Source: Tenericutes bacterium HGW-Tenericutes-2 (GTDB taxonomy: Bacteria; Bacillota_I; Bacilli_A; Acholeplasmatales; Acholeplasmataceae). From it: DNA of 64,000 bases. Positions 54,427-63,110 of this stretch are shown here, in pieces. Location of the stretch: NCBI GenBank assembly GCA_002839095.1, contig PGXL01000002.1, positions 153,913 to 217,912 on the forward strand, read 5' to 3'. The notes under the pieces were generated by a model. That model searched no databases and was not told where the DNA came from. It saw only the letters and a program-made list of their open reading frames with translations. A program made the position numbers and the translations under genes. Positions within the stretch are counted from its first letter, which is position 1. Each line of letters opens with the position of its first letter.

Positions 54427-55068
54427 ATGTTTGCTAAAGCATATGACCTTTTAATGGCTGATGTCGATTACGAGCAAATTTATGAGTGGTTAAAACCACA
54501 CTTTAAAAATACAGATTTAATCATTGATGCTGGATGTGGATCCGGATATCTATTATTAGAGCTATTAAATCATGGGCATCAAGCAATAGGTATTGATATC
54601 GATTCATCGATGCTATCGATTGCTCTAGATAAGCTCAGAGAAAATCACGTAGAGACCAATCTTTATGAGCACGATTTAAGAAATCCAATGAATGCACAAG
54701 CAGATGTGATTATCGCGATGTTTGATGTAGCAAACTATTTCAAGGGTATTAAAAAAGTATTTAAAAACATTCATCAAGCTTTATATGATGGTGGAAGATT
54801 TATCTTCGATATCTATAAAAAGGAAGTTTTAGTAGATTATCAAAACTATTCTGAAATTGAGGATGAACCTATATCCTATGCCTGGAGAATAGAAACAAGT
54901 GGTCACTTAATGACACACTATGTTGATTTTGAAGATGAGATGGATATTGTAAGACAATATGTATATGATTTAGATTACTATTTAGATATATTAAAGAGTC
55001 TAGGATTTACCTATGAAGTTAGTGATGGAATAGATTCAAGAAAGCACTACATAGTAGCAACCAAATAA
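54427..55068 (+). CDS. SAM-dependent methyltransferase YqeM
   Basis: 213 residues. SAM motif LIIDAGCGSGYLLLELLNHGHQAIGIDIDSSML, then DVIIAMFDVANYF and GGRFIFDIYK. Conserved neighbour of rsfS in Firmicutes; the substrate is not known. Starts directly at the rsfS stop and is followed by a strong terminator. Confidence 0.9.
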   Translation: MFAKAYDLLMADVDYEQIYEWLKPHFKNTDLIIDAGCGSGYLLLELLNHGHQAIGIDIDSSMLSIALDKLRENHVETNLYEHDLRNPMNAQADVIIAMFDVANYFKGIKKVFKNIHQALYDGGRFIFDIYKKEVLVDYQNYSEIEDEPISYAWRIETSGHLMTHYVDFEDEMDIVRQYVYDLDYYLDILKSLGFTYEVSDGIDSRKHYIVATK

Positions 55069-55074
55069 CAAGAT

Positions 55075-55102
55075 AAAAATGCTCCCAGAGCATTTTTTTT
55101 TA
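55075..55102 (+). terminator. Terminator after yqeM
   Basis: AAAAATGCTC, CCA loop, GAGCATTTTTTTT; stem of about 7 bp with A/T extension. Confidence 0.9.
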
Positions 55103-55146
55103 TAGTAATATGAATATTTCTCTCTATTATAGGTTGGAGGGATATA

Positions 55147-55653
55147 ATGAAACAAAAAATAATGACAATTGTTATCATAATGATTTTACTATGGATAGTT
55201 TTATTTCCTAGAGGTGAAAAGGTAGAAACAGTGGATTTAGAAGCGAAACCACTCTCTATTATTTCAGTTGAAATCATCGGTGCTGTTGAGTTTCCAGGAA
55301 TCTATCATTTTTTTGAAGAAGTTACAGTAGGTGATGCACTAGCCTATGCTGGAAACACTTTAATTGATGCGGATATGTCACTCATTATGACAAGTGAAAT
55401 AATAACTAGAAATAGACAAATCCTTATACCTAGCATCAATCAAGAGATAGAAGCACCCAAAATTCTTGTCAATGTGAATAAAGCATCCTTTAAAGAGCTC
55501 ATTACGATACCAGGTATGACAGAAACTAGAGCAGCCTCCTTAATCATCTATAGGGAAGCTCATGGTGATTTTAAGCATGTTGATGAGTTAATCAATGTCA
55601 AACATATAGGAATAGCCACACTTGAAAAGATTAGACCATATATTAAGCTTTGA
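55147..55653 (+). CDS. comEA: Competence protein ComEA
   Basis: 168 residues. N-terminal membrane anchor (about 6-22), a SLBB-like domain (VEIIGAVEFPGIYHF, VTVGDALAYAG), then the helix-hairpin-helix DNA-binding end (VNVNKASFKELITIPGMTETRAASLIIYREAHGDF, HIGIATLEKIRPYI). It binds double-stranded DNA at the cell surface for uptake. TTGGAGGG precedes the ATG. It overlaps comEC by 32 nt. Confidence 0.93.
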   Translation: MKQKIMTIVIIMILLWIVLFPRGEKVETVDLEAKPLSIISVEIIGAVEFPGIYHFFEEVTVGDALAYAGNTLIDADMSLIMTSEIITRNRQILIPSINQEIEAPKILVNVNKASFKELITIPGMTETRAASLIIYREAHGDFKHVDELINVKHIGIATLEKIRPYIKL

Positions 55654-57703
55654 TTGTTACTATATTGATGGGTACGGTATATTTTTATTTATCATAGGTT
55701 TATTTCATCACTGGGTTCTTATCCTATGTCTTTTATATTTTTTTGTTGTACGAAAGAAAATCAAGCTTTTTTTCGTACTCTTTTTCATTTCACTCCTCTC
55801 TATTCTATTTTTTTACTCAAGTAATCTAAATACTCCAAGTTTAATTCAAGGTGAAGTAAAAGTAGTTGGTGTCAATCAAGGTGAGTATTCGGATACCGTA
55901 ACAATTAAATATAAACAAATGAAGTTCAATATGAAAAGTCAGATTGGAAGGTATAGCTACGGAGACATCATTTATATTCATGCAGATGTAAAGAATTACC
56001 GAAATCAAACGATACCCTTCGGTTTTAATCAAAAAGAGTATTATCTTTCAAAAGGTGTAAAAGGCTATCTTGATGTTAAAGAATCTACTTTGATTCAATC
56101 AAGCTTTTCAATATATCAAATTCGCGAAAAGCTATTTGACGATATCAATCATTTGAATTCGAGTGTTTATATCAAATCACTTATCTTTGGTGAAAAATCA
56201 TTTTCAAATGATCAAAGTGAAATACTTAAAGATTTAGGAATCATGTATTTACTTACGATTTCAGGTATGCATGTTTATATGCTGTTTATACTAGTAGATA
56301 AGGCATTATTTTACTTGAGTGCAAGCCAAAAATCTAGGCATATTATCAAAATCATTATGTATTTAATCTTGTTATACTTGAATCTATTTTCTATTGGAGT
56401 TTTAAGATTGTTTATAATGTATATCCTTCAAATTCCAAATCAGAAGTATCAACTCGATTTTTCAAAGCTAGATTTATCCCTTTTCACATTTTTAATCATG
56501 CTGATAACTAACATTCATTTGATTTATCATCAAGGATTTTTAGTGACCTATCTTATTATGAATTTTTTATATCTGATGGAGTTTAGATATAAAACATATG
56601 ATGGTTATTTAAAGAAGCTTGTGATTACCAGTATTATCTTTTTAGTGGTTTTACCGTTTAACAAAACGGTTTCGTTATTAATGATCTTATGTTTACCATT
56701 TTTAATAGGGTTTGTCACAGGGCCACTCTTTTTAGGCTCAATAGCAACCATCCTAATACCTGAGCTAGATCAATTGATGACTATTTTTATCAAAATCTTT
56801 GAAAACACAGTATCATTTTTAAGTCATAAAAACATCTCTATTCATTTACCAGCATTATCCATCTTTCAACTGTTTATCTATTTCATGATTATTATTTTAA
56901 TTTTTAGATCCAATAAAGTGATTGAATTAATATCTAGAACACTCATTCTAGCTCTATTTTTTATAGCAATCATCCTTTATCGAGCAACAAACAATGAAAT
57001 CATCTTCTTAGATGTTGGACAGGGAGATTCAACGATTATTAAGTCAAGTGGTTGTGTGATTGTAATTGATGCATTTCAACATGTAAATACATATCTTAAA
57101 AATCAAGGGATTTATGAAATCGATTACTTGATTTTAACGCATAGTGATTCAGACCATACGAGGGACGCTTCGGCAATCATAAACACCATGAAAGTCAATC
57201 AAATTGTGCTTTCAGCATATGATCAAAAATATGAGCACTACAAAGGGGAAAAACTCTTTGTTAAGTCAGGTGATGAAATCAAATGCAACCACATCACTCT
57301 GCATATTTTAGGACCGATACGTTCATACACATCACCCAATGATAATTCTATTGTTATACAAACGAAAATTGATAATCTAACATTCTTGTTTACTGGTGAT
57401 ATTGAACGTGACGCAGAGCATGATCTAGCAAATAGGTACCAAAATCACTTAAAAAGTGATGTCTTAAAGATAGCCCATCACGGATCATCTTCCTCAACAT
57501 CCCTTGAGTTTCTTGATTATGTGCGTCCTAGCATTTCCATCATTTCCTTAGGCTATGAGAATAAATTCAAATTTCCTGATCAAAAAGTCCTTGAACGGCT
57601 TTATAAATATCAAAGTATCATCTATAGAACAGATATCCAAGGCAGTATCGTTTATTCAATATCCAAAAAGAAAGAAAAATGGGGTTTGGTTCTACCATTT
57701 TAA
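55622..57703 (+). CDS. comEC: DNA uptake channel ComEC/Rec2
   Basis: About 693 residues if it starts at the TTG at 55622; no in-frame ATG with a ribosome site is near, so the exact start is open. Order: membrane segments with a DUF4131-like part; the competence domain (LIFGEKSFSNDQSEILKDLGIMYLLTISGMHVYML); further segments; and a metallo-beta-lactamase-like C-terminus (LDVGQGDSTIIK, LTHSDSDHTRDA, FTGDIERDAEHDL, AHHGSSSSTSLEF). The full MBL motif set suggests an active domain that could degrade the non-transforming strand. Overlap with comEA implies coupling. comEB is absent. Confidence 0.9.
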   Translation: MKRLDHILSFDCYYIDGYGIFLFIIGLFHHWVLILCLLYFFVVRKKIKLFFVLFFISLLSILFFYSSNLNTPSLIQGEVKVVGVNQGEYSDTVTIKYKQMKFNMKSQIGRYSYGDIIYIHADVKNYRNQTIPFGFNQKEYYLSKGVKGYLDVKESTLIQSSFSIYQIREKLFDDINHLNSSVYIKSLIFGEKSFSNDQSEILKDLGIMYLLTISGMHVYMLFILVDKALFYLSASQKSRHIIKIIMYLILLYLNLFSIGVLRLFIMYILQIPNQKYQLDFSKLDLSLFTFLIMLITNIHLIYHQGFLVTYLIMNFLYLMEFRYKTYDGYLKKLVITSIIFLVVLPFNKTVSLLMILCLPFLIGFVTGPLFLGSIATILIPELDQLMTIFIKIFENTVSFLSHKNISIHLPALSIFQLFIYFMIIILIFRSNKVIELISRTLILALFFIAIILYRATNNEIIFLDVGQGDSTIIKSSGCVIVIDAFQHVNTYLKNQGIYEIDYLILTHSDSDHTRDASAIINTMKVNQIVLSAYDQKYEHYKGEKLFVKSGDEIKCNHITLHILGPIRSYTSPNDNSIVIQTKIDNLTFLFTGDIERDAEHDLANRYQNHLKSDVLKIAHHGSSSSTSLEFLDYVRPSISIISLGYENKFKFPDQKVLERLYKYQSIIYRTDIQGSIVYSISKKKEKWGLVLPF

Positions 57704-57748
57704 AGTGATTTTTAGTATAATAAAACTAACAAGTCAGGGGGCATGCAC

Positions 57749-58696
57749 ATGGCAGAGTCCATTTATTTATTTCACAGTACAAATGATTTTTTACTAAACC
57801 ATAAAATTGAAGAAAAAATCAAGGAATTCAATGTCGATCCTTTTAACATCATTAAATATGATTTACTTGAAAATTCAAGTGATGATATATTAGAGGATTT
57901 ACAGACGGTTTCCTTTTTTGCAGAAAAAAAGGTAATCGTTATTAGAAATATTGATGAGCTTGAGAAGGAAGATGAATTTGTAATCAAGAATTGGGTTACT
58001 TATTTTGAAAAACCAAATCCTGACGTTATTTTAATCATCGCGATGCAAGAGCTACTTCCTGAAACATCTTTATTGGGTGGAGCACTCTTTAAATATGCAT
58101 TTATTGAAAAGGTTAAGGATATGGAAAAAAAGGATTATCCTGACTTTATCAAAAACATGTTTAAAAAATACCAATATCAAATTACTGATGATGCTGTAGA
58201 AGCATTATTAGAAAGAACAAATCTGGATTTCAACCTAATCAATCAAGAGGCTGAAAAGCTGATGCTATTCGCATATGATACAAAAGAGATTAATGAAAAA
58301 GCAGTGATTCTTTTAGTGAGTAGAAACCTAGAAGAAAACATCTTTGAATTAACCAATGCCTTATTATCAAAAAATCAGACAAAAACCATTGAAATCTTTT
58401 ATGATTTAGTTGCTAGAAATGAAGATCCTTTAAGAATCCTAACCAATATCGTTGGGAAGGTTAGAGAATTAATGCATACCAAGCTTTTATTAGATAAAGG
58501 GTATCGTCAGGATCAAATTGCTGAGCACTTCCATATTAAGAGCGGTAGAGCCTATTACTTAGTAAAGAATGCACAGGGTGTGAATTTCCAACAGCTTGAA
58601 AACCATATAAAAAAGCTTTCCAAGCTTGATTACGAAATCAAGAGTGGAAAGATTGATAAAAAGCTAGGTCTTGAACTTTATTTGTTAGGAGCCTAA
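57749..58696 (+). CDS. holA: DNA polymerase III subunit delta
   Basis: 315 residues. Family lines: IYLFHSTNDFLLNHKIEEKI, FFAEKKVIVIRNIDELE, NLDFNLINQEAEKLMLFA, NIFELTNALLSKNQTKTIEIFYDL and EDPLRILTNIVGKVRELM. It loads the sliding clamp as part of the clamp loader. AGGGGG lies 7 nt before the ATG at 57749; the ATG at 57743 is too close. A TATAAT at 57716-57721 suggests its own promoter. The same place after comEC is seen in Bacillus. Confidence 0.92.
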   Translation: MAESIYLFHSTNDFLLNHKIEEKIKEFNVDPFNIIKYDLLENSSDDILEDLQTVSFFAEKKVIVIRNIDELEKEDEFVIKNWVTYFEKPNPDVILIIAMQELLPETSLLGGALFKYAFIEKVKDMEKKDYPDFIKNMFKKYQYQITDDAVEALLERTNLDFNLINQEAEKLMLFAYDTKEINEKAVILLVSRNLEENIFELTNALLSKNQTKTIEIFYDLVARNEDPLRILTNIVGKVRELMHTKLLLDKGYRQDQIAEHFHIKSGRAYYLVKNAQGVNFQQLENHIKKLSKLDYEIKSGKIDKKLGLELYLLGA

Positions 58697-58699
58697 TTT

Positions 58700-59356
58700 A
58701 TGTTAACCCATCAAAGAATATTACTCTTCGATTATGAAACCACCGGTTTATCAGGTACGTTAGATCAGATTATTGAAATCGGTGCGATTGTGCTAGAAAG
58801 AGTAAATGGACAATATAAGGTTGTTGATGAACTATCTACATTAGTATTAGCAGATCGTCCATTACCACCTAAAATTACTGAAATTACAAAAATAACAGAT
58901 GAAATGTTACTAAGAGATGGAATTACCCAAGAAGAAGCATTCCACCGTTTTTTTAAGATGTACCAGGATGAGCATACACTGCTTGTCGCATATAATATTC
59001 AATTTGATTTAGCATTCTTAAATCACGCATTTAAGAAATATTGGAATCCATTATTTCAAATCAAAAATGATATCTTAGATGTCATGGCAATTTATAAGGA
59101 TCGTTACCCATTTCCTCATAAGCTAGATAACGCTGTTTCAACATATCAAATCGAATTACCAAATACACATAGAGCTTTAGATGATATTAAAGCAACGCTT
59201 GAAGTTTTAAAGAAAATGAGTATTGAAAAGGATAATATCGAAAAATATGTCAATGTGATTGGCTATAACTCTAAATATGGTGTTTCAGGTATTAGACTTC
59301 CCCATGTGAAATATATCGCTCAAAAGGGTGGATTTAGAGAAATCGAAAATAGCTAA
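58700..59356 (+). CDS. DEDDh 3'-5' exonuclease (DnaQ / PolC exonuclease type)
   Basis: 218 residues. Exo I FDYETTGLSGTLDQIIEIGAI, Exo II AYNIQFDLAFLNHAF, Exo III HRALDDIKATLEVL with the active-site His. Single-domain proteins of this kind act in proofreading, repair or RNA turnover. It starts 3 nt after holA, so the two are probably cotranscribed. The role as a polymerase subunit cannot be told from the sequence alone. Confidence 0.88.
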   Translation: MLTHQRILLFDYETTGLSGTLDQIIEIGAIVLERVNGQYKVVDELSTLVLADRPLPPKITEITKITDEMLLRDGITQEEAFHRFFKMYQDEHTLLVAYNIQFDLAFLNHAFKKYWNPLFQIKNDILDVMAIYKDRYPFPHKLDNAVSTYQIELPNTHRALDDIKATLEVLKKMSIEKDNIEKYVNVIGYNSKYGVSGIRLPHVKYIAQKGGFREIENS

Positions 59357-59390
59357 AAAAAAAGACACACCGTGTCCTTATTTTTTTTAA
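59356..59390. terminator. Bidirectional terminator between the exonuclease gene and rpsT
   Basis: A-run, GACAC, loop ACC, GTGTC, then a T-rich run; lies between convergent genes. Confidence 0.8.
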
Positions 59391-59647
59391 AGTGTGTTTA
59401 CGAGATTCGCAAGTTGAGATTTATGTCTAGCTACGAAATTCTTATGAAAAATTCCCTTTGCAAGACCTTTATCTAATTTCATATGTGCAAATGACAATGA
59501 TTCTAAAGCTTTTTCTTTTTCTTTTGCTACTACTGCACGTTCAACAGCTTTAACAGCAGTTTTTACGGATGACTTAAAAGAAGCGTTTTGTAAACGACGT
59601 TTTTCATTGGTTTTGTTTCTCTTGATTTGTTGTTTGATATTAGCCAC
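59387..59647 (-). CDS. rpsT: 30S ribosomal protein S20
   Basis: 86 residues, basic: MANIKQQIKRNKTNEKRRLQNASFKSSVKTA, then KLDKGLAKGIFHKNFVARHKSQLA. Full length for the family. GTG start with AGGAGGTGA just upstream. The reverse orientation next to holA is the same as in Bacillus. Confidence 0.97.
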   Translation of the reverse strand: MANIKQQIKRNKTNEKRRLQNASFKSSVKTAVKAVERAVVAKEKEKALESLSFAHMKLDKGLAKGIFHKNFVARHKSQLANLVNTL

Positions 59648-59674
59648 AATTTCACCTCCTATATGCGCACAACC

Positions 59675-59703
59675 ATTGTATCAAAACGATATTAAAAATG
59701 CAA
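59675..59703 (-). promoter_or_regulatory. Promoter of rpsT
   Basis: Reverse strand TTGCAT (complement of 59698-59703), 17 nt, TACAAT (complement of 59675-59680) preceded by TGA. Its -35 lies 4 nt from the -35 of the divergent pgsA promoter. Confidence 0.7.
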
Positions 59704-59706
59704 CAG

Positions 59707-59734
59707 TTAACATAGATTTATGGTAAAATATAAT
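59707..59734 (+). promoter_or_regulatory. Promoter of pgsA
   Basis: TTAACA (59707-59712), 16 nt, TATAAT (59729-59734), 25 nt before the ATG. Confidence 0.65.
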
Positions 59735-59758
59735 TATATTATTGAAGGAAGTAAGCAA

Positions 59759-60331
59759 ATGACAACAGCAAACAAACTTACATTATTAAGAGTAGTTATG
59801 ATTCCAATCATGATTGTATTCATCTATATGAAGTCTATGGAAAGCCCACTTGGCTTTTTTAACGATATTTTATTGAATCAGCTCATTTTTGCAATCCTTT
59901 TCGTGATTGCATCCTTAACGGATTTACTAGATGGATATGTTGCTAGAAAATATAATCAAATCACTACCTTCGGTAAGTTTTTAGATCCAATAGCAGATAA
60001 GGTTTTGGTGATGGTAGCATTTCTATTCCTAATGGTCGTCACACCTGATAGAGTTCCTTTATGGGCAGTGATGATCGTCATCGTTAGAGAATTCGCTGTC
60101 ACAGGAGTCAGACTTCTTGCAGTAGAAAAAGGAAAAGTGATTGCAGCTTCTCCGTATGGGAAGATTAAAACAGCATCAACCATGGTTGCCTTAATTATTA
60201 TGCTATTTAATGATTTTGGATTACCTGCCTTAATCGGCGATATTATATTTTGGATTGCAATCCTCTTTACTTTAATTAGTGGCTTTGATTATCTAATTAA
60301 AAATAAAGAAGTCATATTAGAAAGCATTTAA
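59759..60331 (+). CDS. pgsA: CDP-diacylglycerol-glycerol-3-phosphate 3-phosphatidyltransferase
   Basis: 190 residues from the ATG at 59759, which has GAAGGAAG before it and gives the family start MTTANKLTLLRVVMIPIM. The CDP-alcohol phosphotransferase motif is complete (DGYVARKYNQITTFGKFLDPIADK, with D-G, A-R, G and two D). Four to six membrane segments. It makes phosphatidylglycerol phosphate, the first step to phosphatidylglycerol. The PAP2 and YqeG phosphatases in the window could in principle supply the next step. It lies directly before recA, as in Bacillus except that cinA is absent. Confidence 0.95.
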   Translation: MTTANKLTLLRVVMIPIMIVFIYMKSMESPLGFFNDILLNQLIFAILFVIASLTDLLDGYVARKYNQITTFGKFLDPIADKVLVMVAFLFLMVVTPDRVPLWAVMIVIVREFAVTGVRLLAVEKGKVIAASPYGKIKTASTMVALIIMLFNDFGLPALIGDIIFWIAILFTLISGFDYLIKNKEVILESI

Positions 60332-60376
60332 AGTAAATCATATAAAAACTGTCTACTATAAAATGGAGGTGCAGCA

Positions 60377-61378
60377 GTGGAAAAAGATAAAAGAGCACAG
60401 GCCCTAGAGGTCGCAATGAAACAAATTGAAAAGCAATATGGTAAAGGAGCAATTATGCGTTTAGGTGATGAAGCCGAACGTAACGTTGAAGCCGCGCCAA
60501 CAGGATCATTAGGTCTTGATATTGCATTAGGTATTGGTGGTTATCCAAAGGGAAGAATCATCGAAATATATGGACCTGAATCCTCAGGTAAAACAACCCT
60601 TGCACTTCATGCAATCGCAGAAGTTCAAAAAAAGGGTGGGTATGTTGCATTTATTGATGCAGAGCATGCGCTAGATCCTAAGTATGCTAGAGCGTTAGGT
60701 GTCGATGTAGACAATTTGATTTTGTCACAGCCTGATACAGGTGAACAAGCATTAGAAATCACTGAGGCTTTAATTCGCAGTGGTTCAGTGGACTGTATTG
60801 TTGTTGACTCAGTTGCGGCATTAGTGCCTGAGGCTGAAATCAATGGCGAAATGGGAGATTCTCATGTAGGCTTACAGGCTAGATTAATGAGTCAGGCAAT
60901 GAGAAAGCTTTCTGGAGCAATTTCTAAGGCAAACGCAACCGTTATTTTCATTAACCAGATTCGTGAAAAGGTTGGTGTTATGTTTGGTAACCCAGAAACA
61001 ACCTCTGGTGGACGCGCTTTAAAGTTCTACGCATCGGTTCGTTTAGAAATTAGACGTGGAGAACAAATTAAAAATGCTACAGATATTATCGGTAATAAGA
61101 CAAACATTAAAGTTGTAAAGAATAAGGTAGCTCCACCATTTAAGACGGTATCTGTAGATATTATTTACGGACAGGGTATTTCTCAGGTTGGTGAGGTTGT
61201 TGACCTAGGGTCAGATCTTGATATCATTCAAAAGAGTGGTGCTTGGTTTGCCTATAATGGTGAAAAGATTGGCCAGGGTAGAGAAAATGCAAAAGTATAT
61301 TTAACAGAACATCCAGAAATATACAAAAAGATTTTCGAGCAAATTTTAGACCACTACAAAATATCATATAAGAAGTAA
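60377..61378 (+). CDS. recA: Recombinase RecA
   Basis: 333 residues. Walker [51 protein letters not shown], Walker [17 protein letters not shown], loop L2 region [30 protein letters not shown]. The C-terminal acidic tail found in many RecA proteins is missing; the protein ends soon after [13 protein letters not shown] start with TGGAGGTG upstream. Ends at a strong terminator. Confidence 0.98.
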   Translation: MEKDKRAQALEVAMKQIEKQYGKGAIMRLGDEAERNVEAAPTGSLGLDIALGIGGYPKGRIIEIYGPESSGKTTLALHAIAEVQKKGGYVAFIDAEHALDPKYARALGVDVDNLILSQPDTGEQALEITEALIRSGSVDCIVVDSVAALVPEAEINGEMGDSHVGLQARLMSQAMRKLSGAISKANATVIFINQIREKVGVMFGNPETTSGGRALKFYASVRLEIRRGEQIKNATDIIGNKTNIKVVKNKVAPPFKTVSVDIIYGQGISQVGEVVDLGSDLDIIQKSGAWFAYNGEKIGQGRENAKVYLTEHPEIYKKIFEQILDHYKISYKK

Positions 61379-61381
61379 ATA

Positions 61382-61411
61382 ATTGGTTGACTTAGGTCAA
61401 CCTTTTTTTAT
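61382..61411 (+). terminator. Terminator after recA
   Basis: GGTTGAC, TTA loop, GGTCAACC-type pairing arm, then a run of seven T. Confidence 0.9.
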
Positions 61412-61544
61412 CCATTTATATATTACAAATTCATTAAGTTGAAAGATATCATTTGTATAATGAATAATCTAGGTATATAATCAAAATGAAAAAAATATTA
61501 AAGAAATTTACATTATACTTTATGTGAAGTAAAGGAGGATTAAG

Positions 61545-63083
61545 ATGAGCACAATTTTATGGATTATATACTTTACTTTCGCAGTGATTTCTTTTGTGCC
61601 TGTCATTAAACTCGAACAGGTTAAGAACCATGAAAAGTATCGAGTTTTATGGTATTTATCAATATCTGTCTTTGCATGGTCAGCTACAAAGGGCTTAGCT
61701 AGTATAGTCAGTGAACCAACATCTATTTACTATTTTTCAATTTTGACTTATCCGATTGTATTTATAATCGTCTATTTTATTTATTTAACCTTTAAATCCT
61801 ATATGAATGAAAAGGTTCATAAAGCATTTCATATATTTGGTATTACATTTTTTATTTTGAATTTAATTATTTCAATAACAAATCCTTTGCATCAATGGAT
61901 GCTATCTGTTACATTATCACAAGATATAAATAATGAAACATTTGCAGTCGTTGGTCGTGGCTTTTTCTTCTATATTCATACCTTTGTCAGTTATATTATC
62001 CTTGCGATTTCATTTGTTAAGATTATTAGATATATGTCAAAGAGAACTAAAATTCAAGAAGGTGCGTTTCCGTTTGGGATGATTCTTTTTAGCTTAATTA
62101 TTGGAGTTCAATTGAATGTTATACACGTCTTTTTTTATACATTTAGCCTAGATCCAACCTATTTATTTGTAGTGATTGTAACCTTTGTCATGTATACAAT
62201 TATTTATAAAAGAGATTTCAATGTCAATTTGATTTCATCCTCTAGACAATACTTGCTAGAAAAAATGAGAGAGATGTATATCATTACTGATAATAATTTA
62301 GTAGTCATTGAGTATTCGAAGAATTTAAGAGATAGATTTCAACTTACATATCAAGAATCAAGTTCATTGGAAGACTTTCTAAAGGAACTCAAGAAAAAAG
62401 CAATTATCTTTACTGACATCAAAGAGTTAAATAATATTCCTTTTAACCAAAAAAAGCCCTATCTACATATGACATCTCAAAGTTTTTCAGTGAGTAGATT
62501 TAAATCAAAGGGTACTTTGGTTTTGCTATATGATGAAACTGAGGATATGAAGCTTATCCATGAAATAGAAGAGCTTAGAAAAAAAGATCTAATGAGTGGA
62601 CTATTTAATAGAAACTATCTGGAAGCCAATAGAAAAAAACTTGAAAGAGATAATGATCAGCTTGGGGTCGTCTTAATTGATATGGACGGATTAAAGCTTC
62701 GAAATGATTACCTAGGACATCCATCTGGAGATAAATTTATTATCAATTTTGCAAATGCTGTTTTAGATTTATCTAATCAATATACAGAAATGATTCCAAT
62801 TCGCCTTGGTGGAGATGAATTCTTGATTGTTATTAAAAAAACGACAGAAGAAAAAATTCAAGAGATTATGGCTAAGCTTATTTCTGTAACTCAAAGCGAT
62901 GATTTAGTTGAAAACATTAGTTTTTCATATGGATACGCGGTTAAAAAATATAAAAACGACACATTAATGATGCTCATGCGTCGTGCAGATCTTAAACTAT
63001 ATGAAATGAAGGAAACACACAAAGAGATTAAAGAAAAAATTGCTGCTGAACTAACCAAGAAATTAGATGCAGTCAGTAGATAA
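61545..63083 (+). CDS. Membrane diguanylate cyclase (7TM - PAS-like - GGDEF)
   Basis: 512 residues. Seven hydrophobic segments (about 1-225) like the 7TM histidine-kinase sensor module, then a PAS-like linker (about 245-345: MREMYIITDNNLVVIEYSKN), then a GGDEF domain (about 350-505) with DMDGLKLRNDYLGHPSGDKF and an intact GGDEF at 422-426 (RLGGDEFLIV). The RxxD product-inhibition site usually found a few residues before GGDEF is absent. It should make c-di-GMP from GTP in response to a membrane signal. AAAGGAGG precedes the ATG. The leader (61462-61544) has TATAAT boxes at 61456 and 61476. It is the likely partner of the riboswitch at 43.35 kb. Confidence 0.9.
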   Translation: MSTILWIIYFTFAVISFVPVIKLEQVKNHEKYRVLWYLSISVFAWSATKGLASIVSEPTSIYYFSILTYPIVFIIVYFIYLTFKSYMNEKVHKAFHIFGITFFILNLIISITNPLHQWMLSVTLSQDINNETFAVVGRGFFFYIHTFVSYIILAISFVKIIRYMSKRTKIQEGAFPFGMILFSLIIGVQLNVIHVFFYTFSLDPTYLFVVIVTFVMYTIIYKRDFNVNLISSSRQYLLEKMREMYIITDNNLVVIEYSKNLRDRFQLTYQESSSLEDFLKELKKKAIIFTDIKELNNIPFNQKKPYLHMTSQSFSVSRFKSKGTLVLLYDETEDMKLIHEIEELRKKDLMSGLFNRNYLEANRKKLERDNDQLGVVLIDMDGLKLRNDYLGHPSGDKFIINFANAVLDLSNQYTEMIPIRLGGDEFLIVIKKTTEEKIQEIMAKLISVTQSDDLVENISFSYGYAVKKYKNDTLMMLMRRADLKLYEMKETHKEIKEKIAAELTKKLDAVSR

Positions 63084-63110
63084 AATGCTCAGCTTGAGCA
63101 TTTTTTTATA
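63083..63110. terminator. Bidirectional terminator between the cyclase and TspO-like genes
   Basis: AAAATGCTCA and TGAGCATTTTTTT form a strong stem; the reverse gene's stop codon lies at its edge. Confidence 0.85.

Noticed and set aside
57555..57797. Forward 80-codon frame over the end of comEC
   Set aside because: Overlaps the conserved C-terminus of ComEC in another frame and the holA start; no ribosome site.
61486..61527. 13-codon frame (MKKILKKFTLYFM) in the leader of the GGDEF gene
   Set aside because: No ribosome site before it and composition is typical of AT-rich leader; too short to support.
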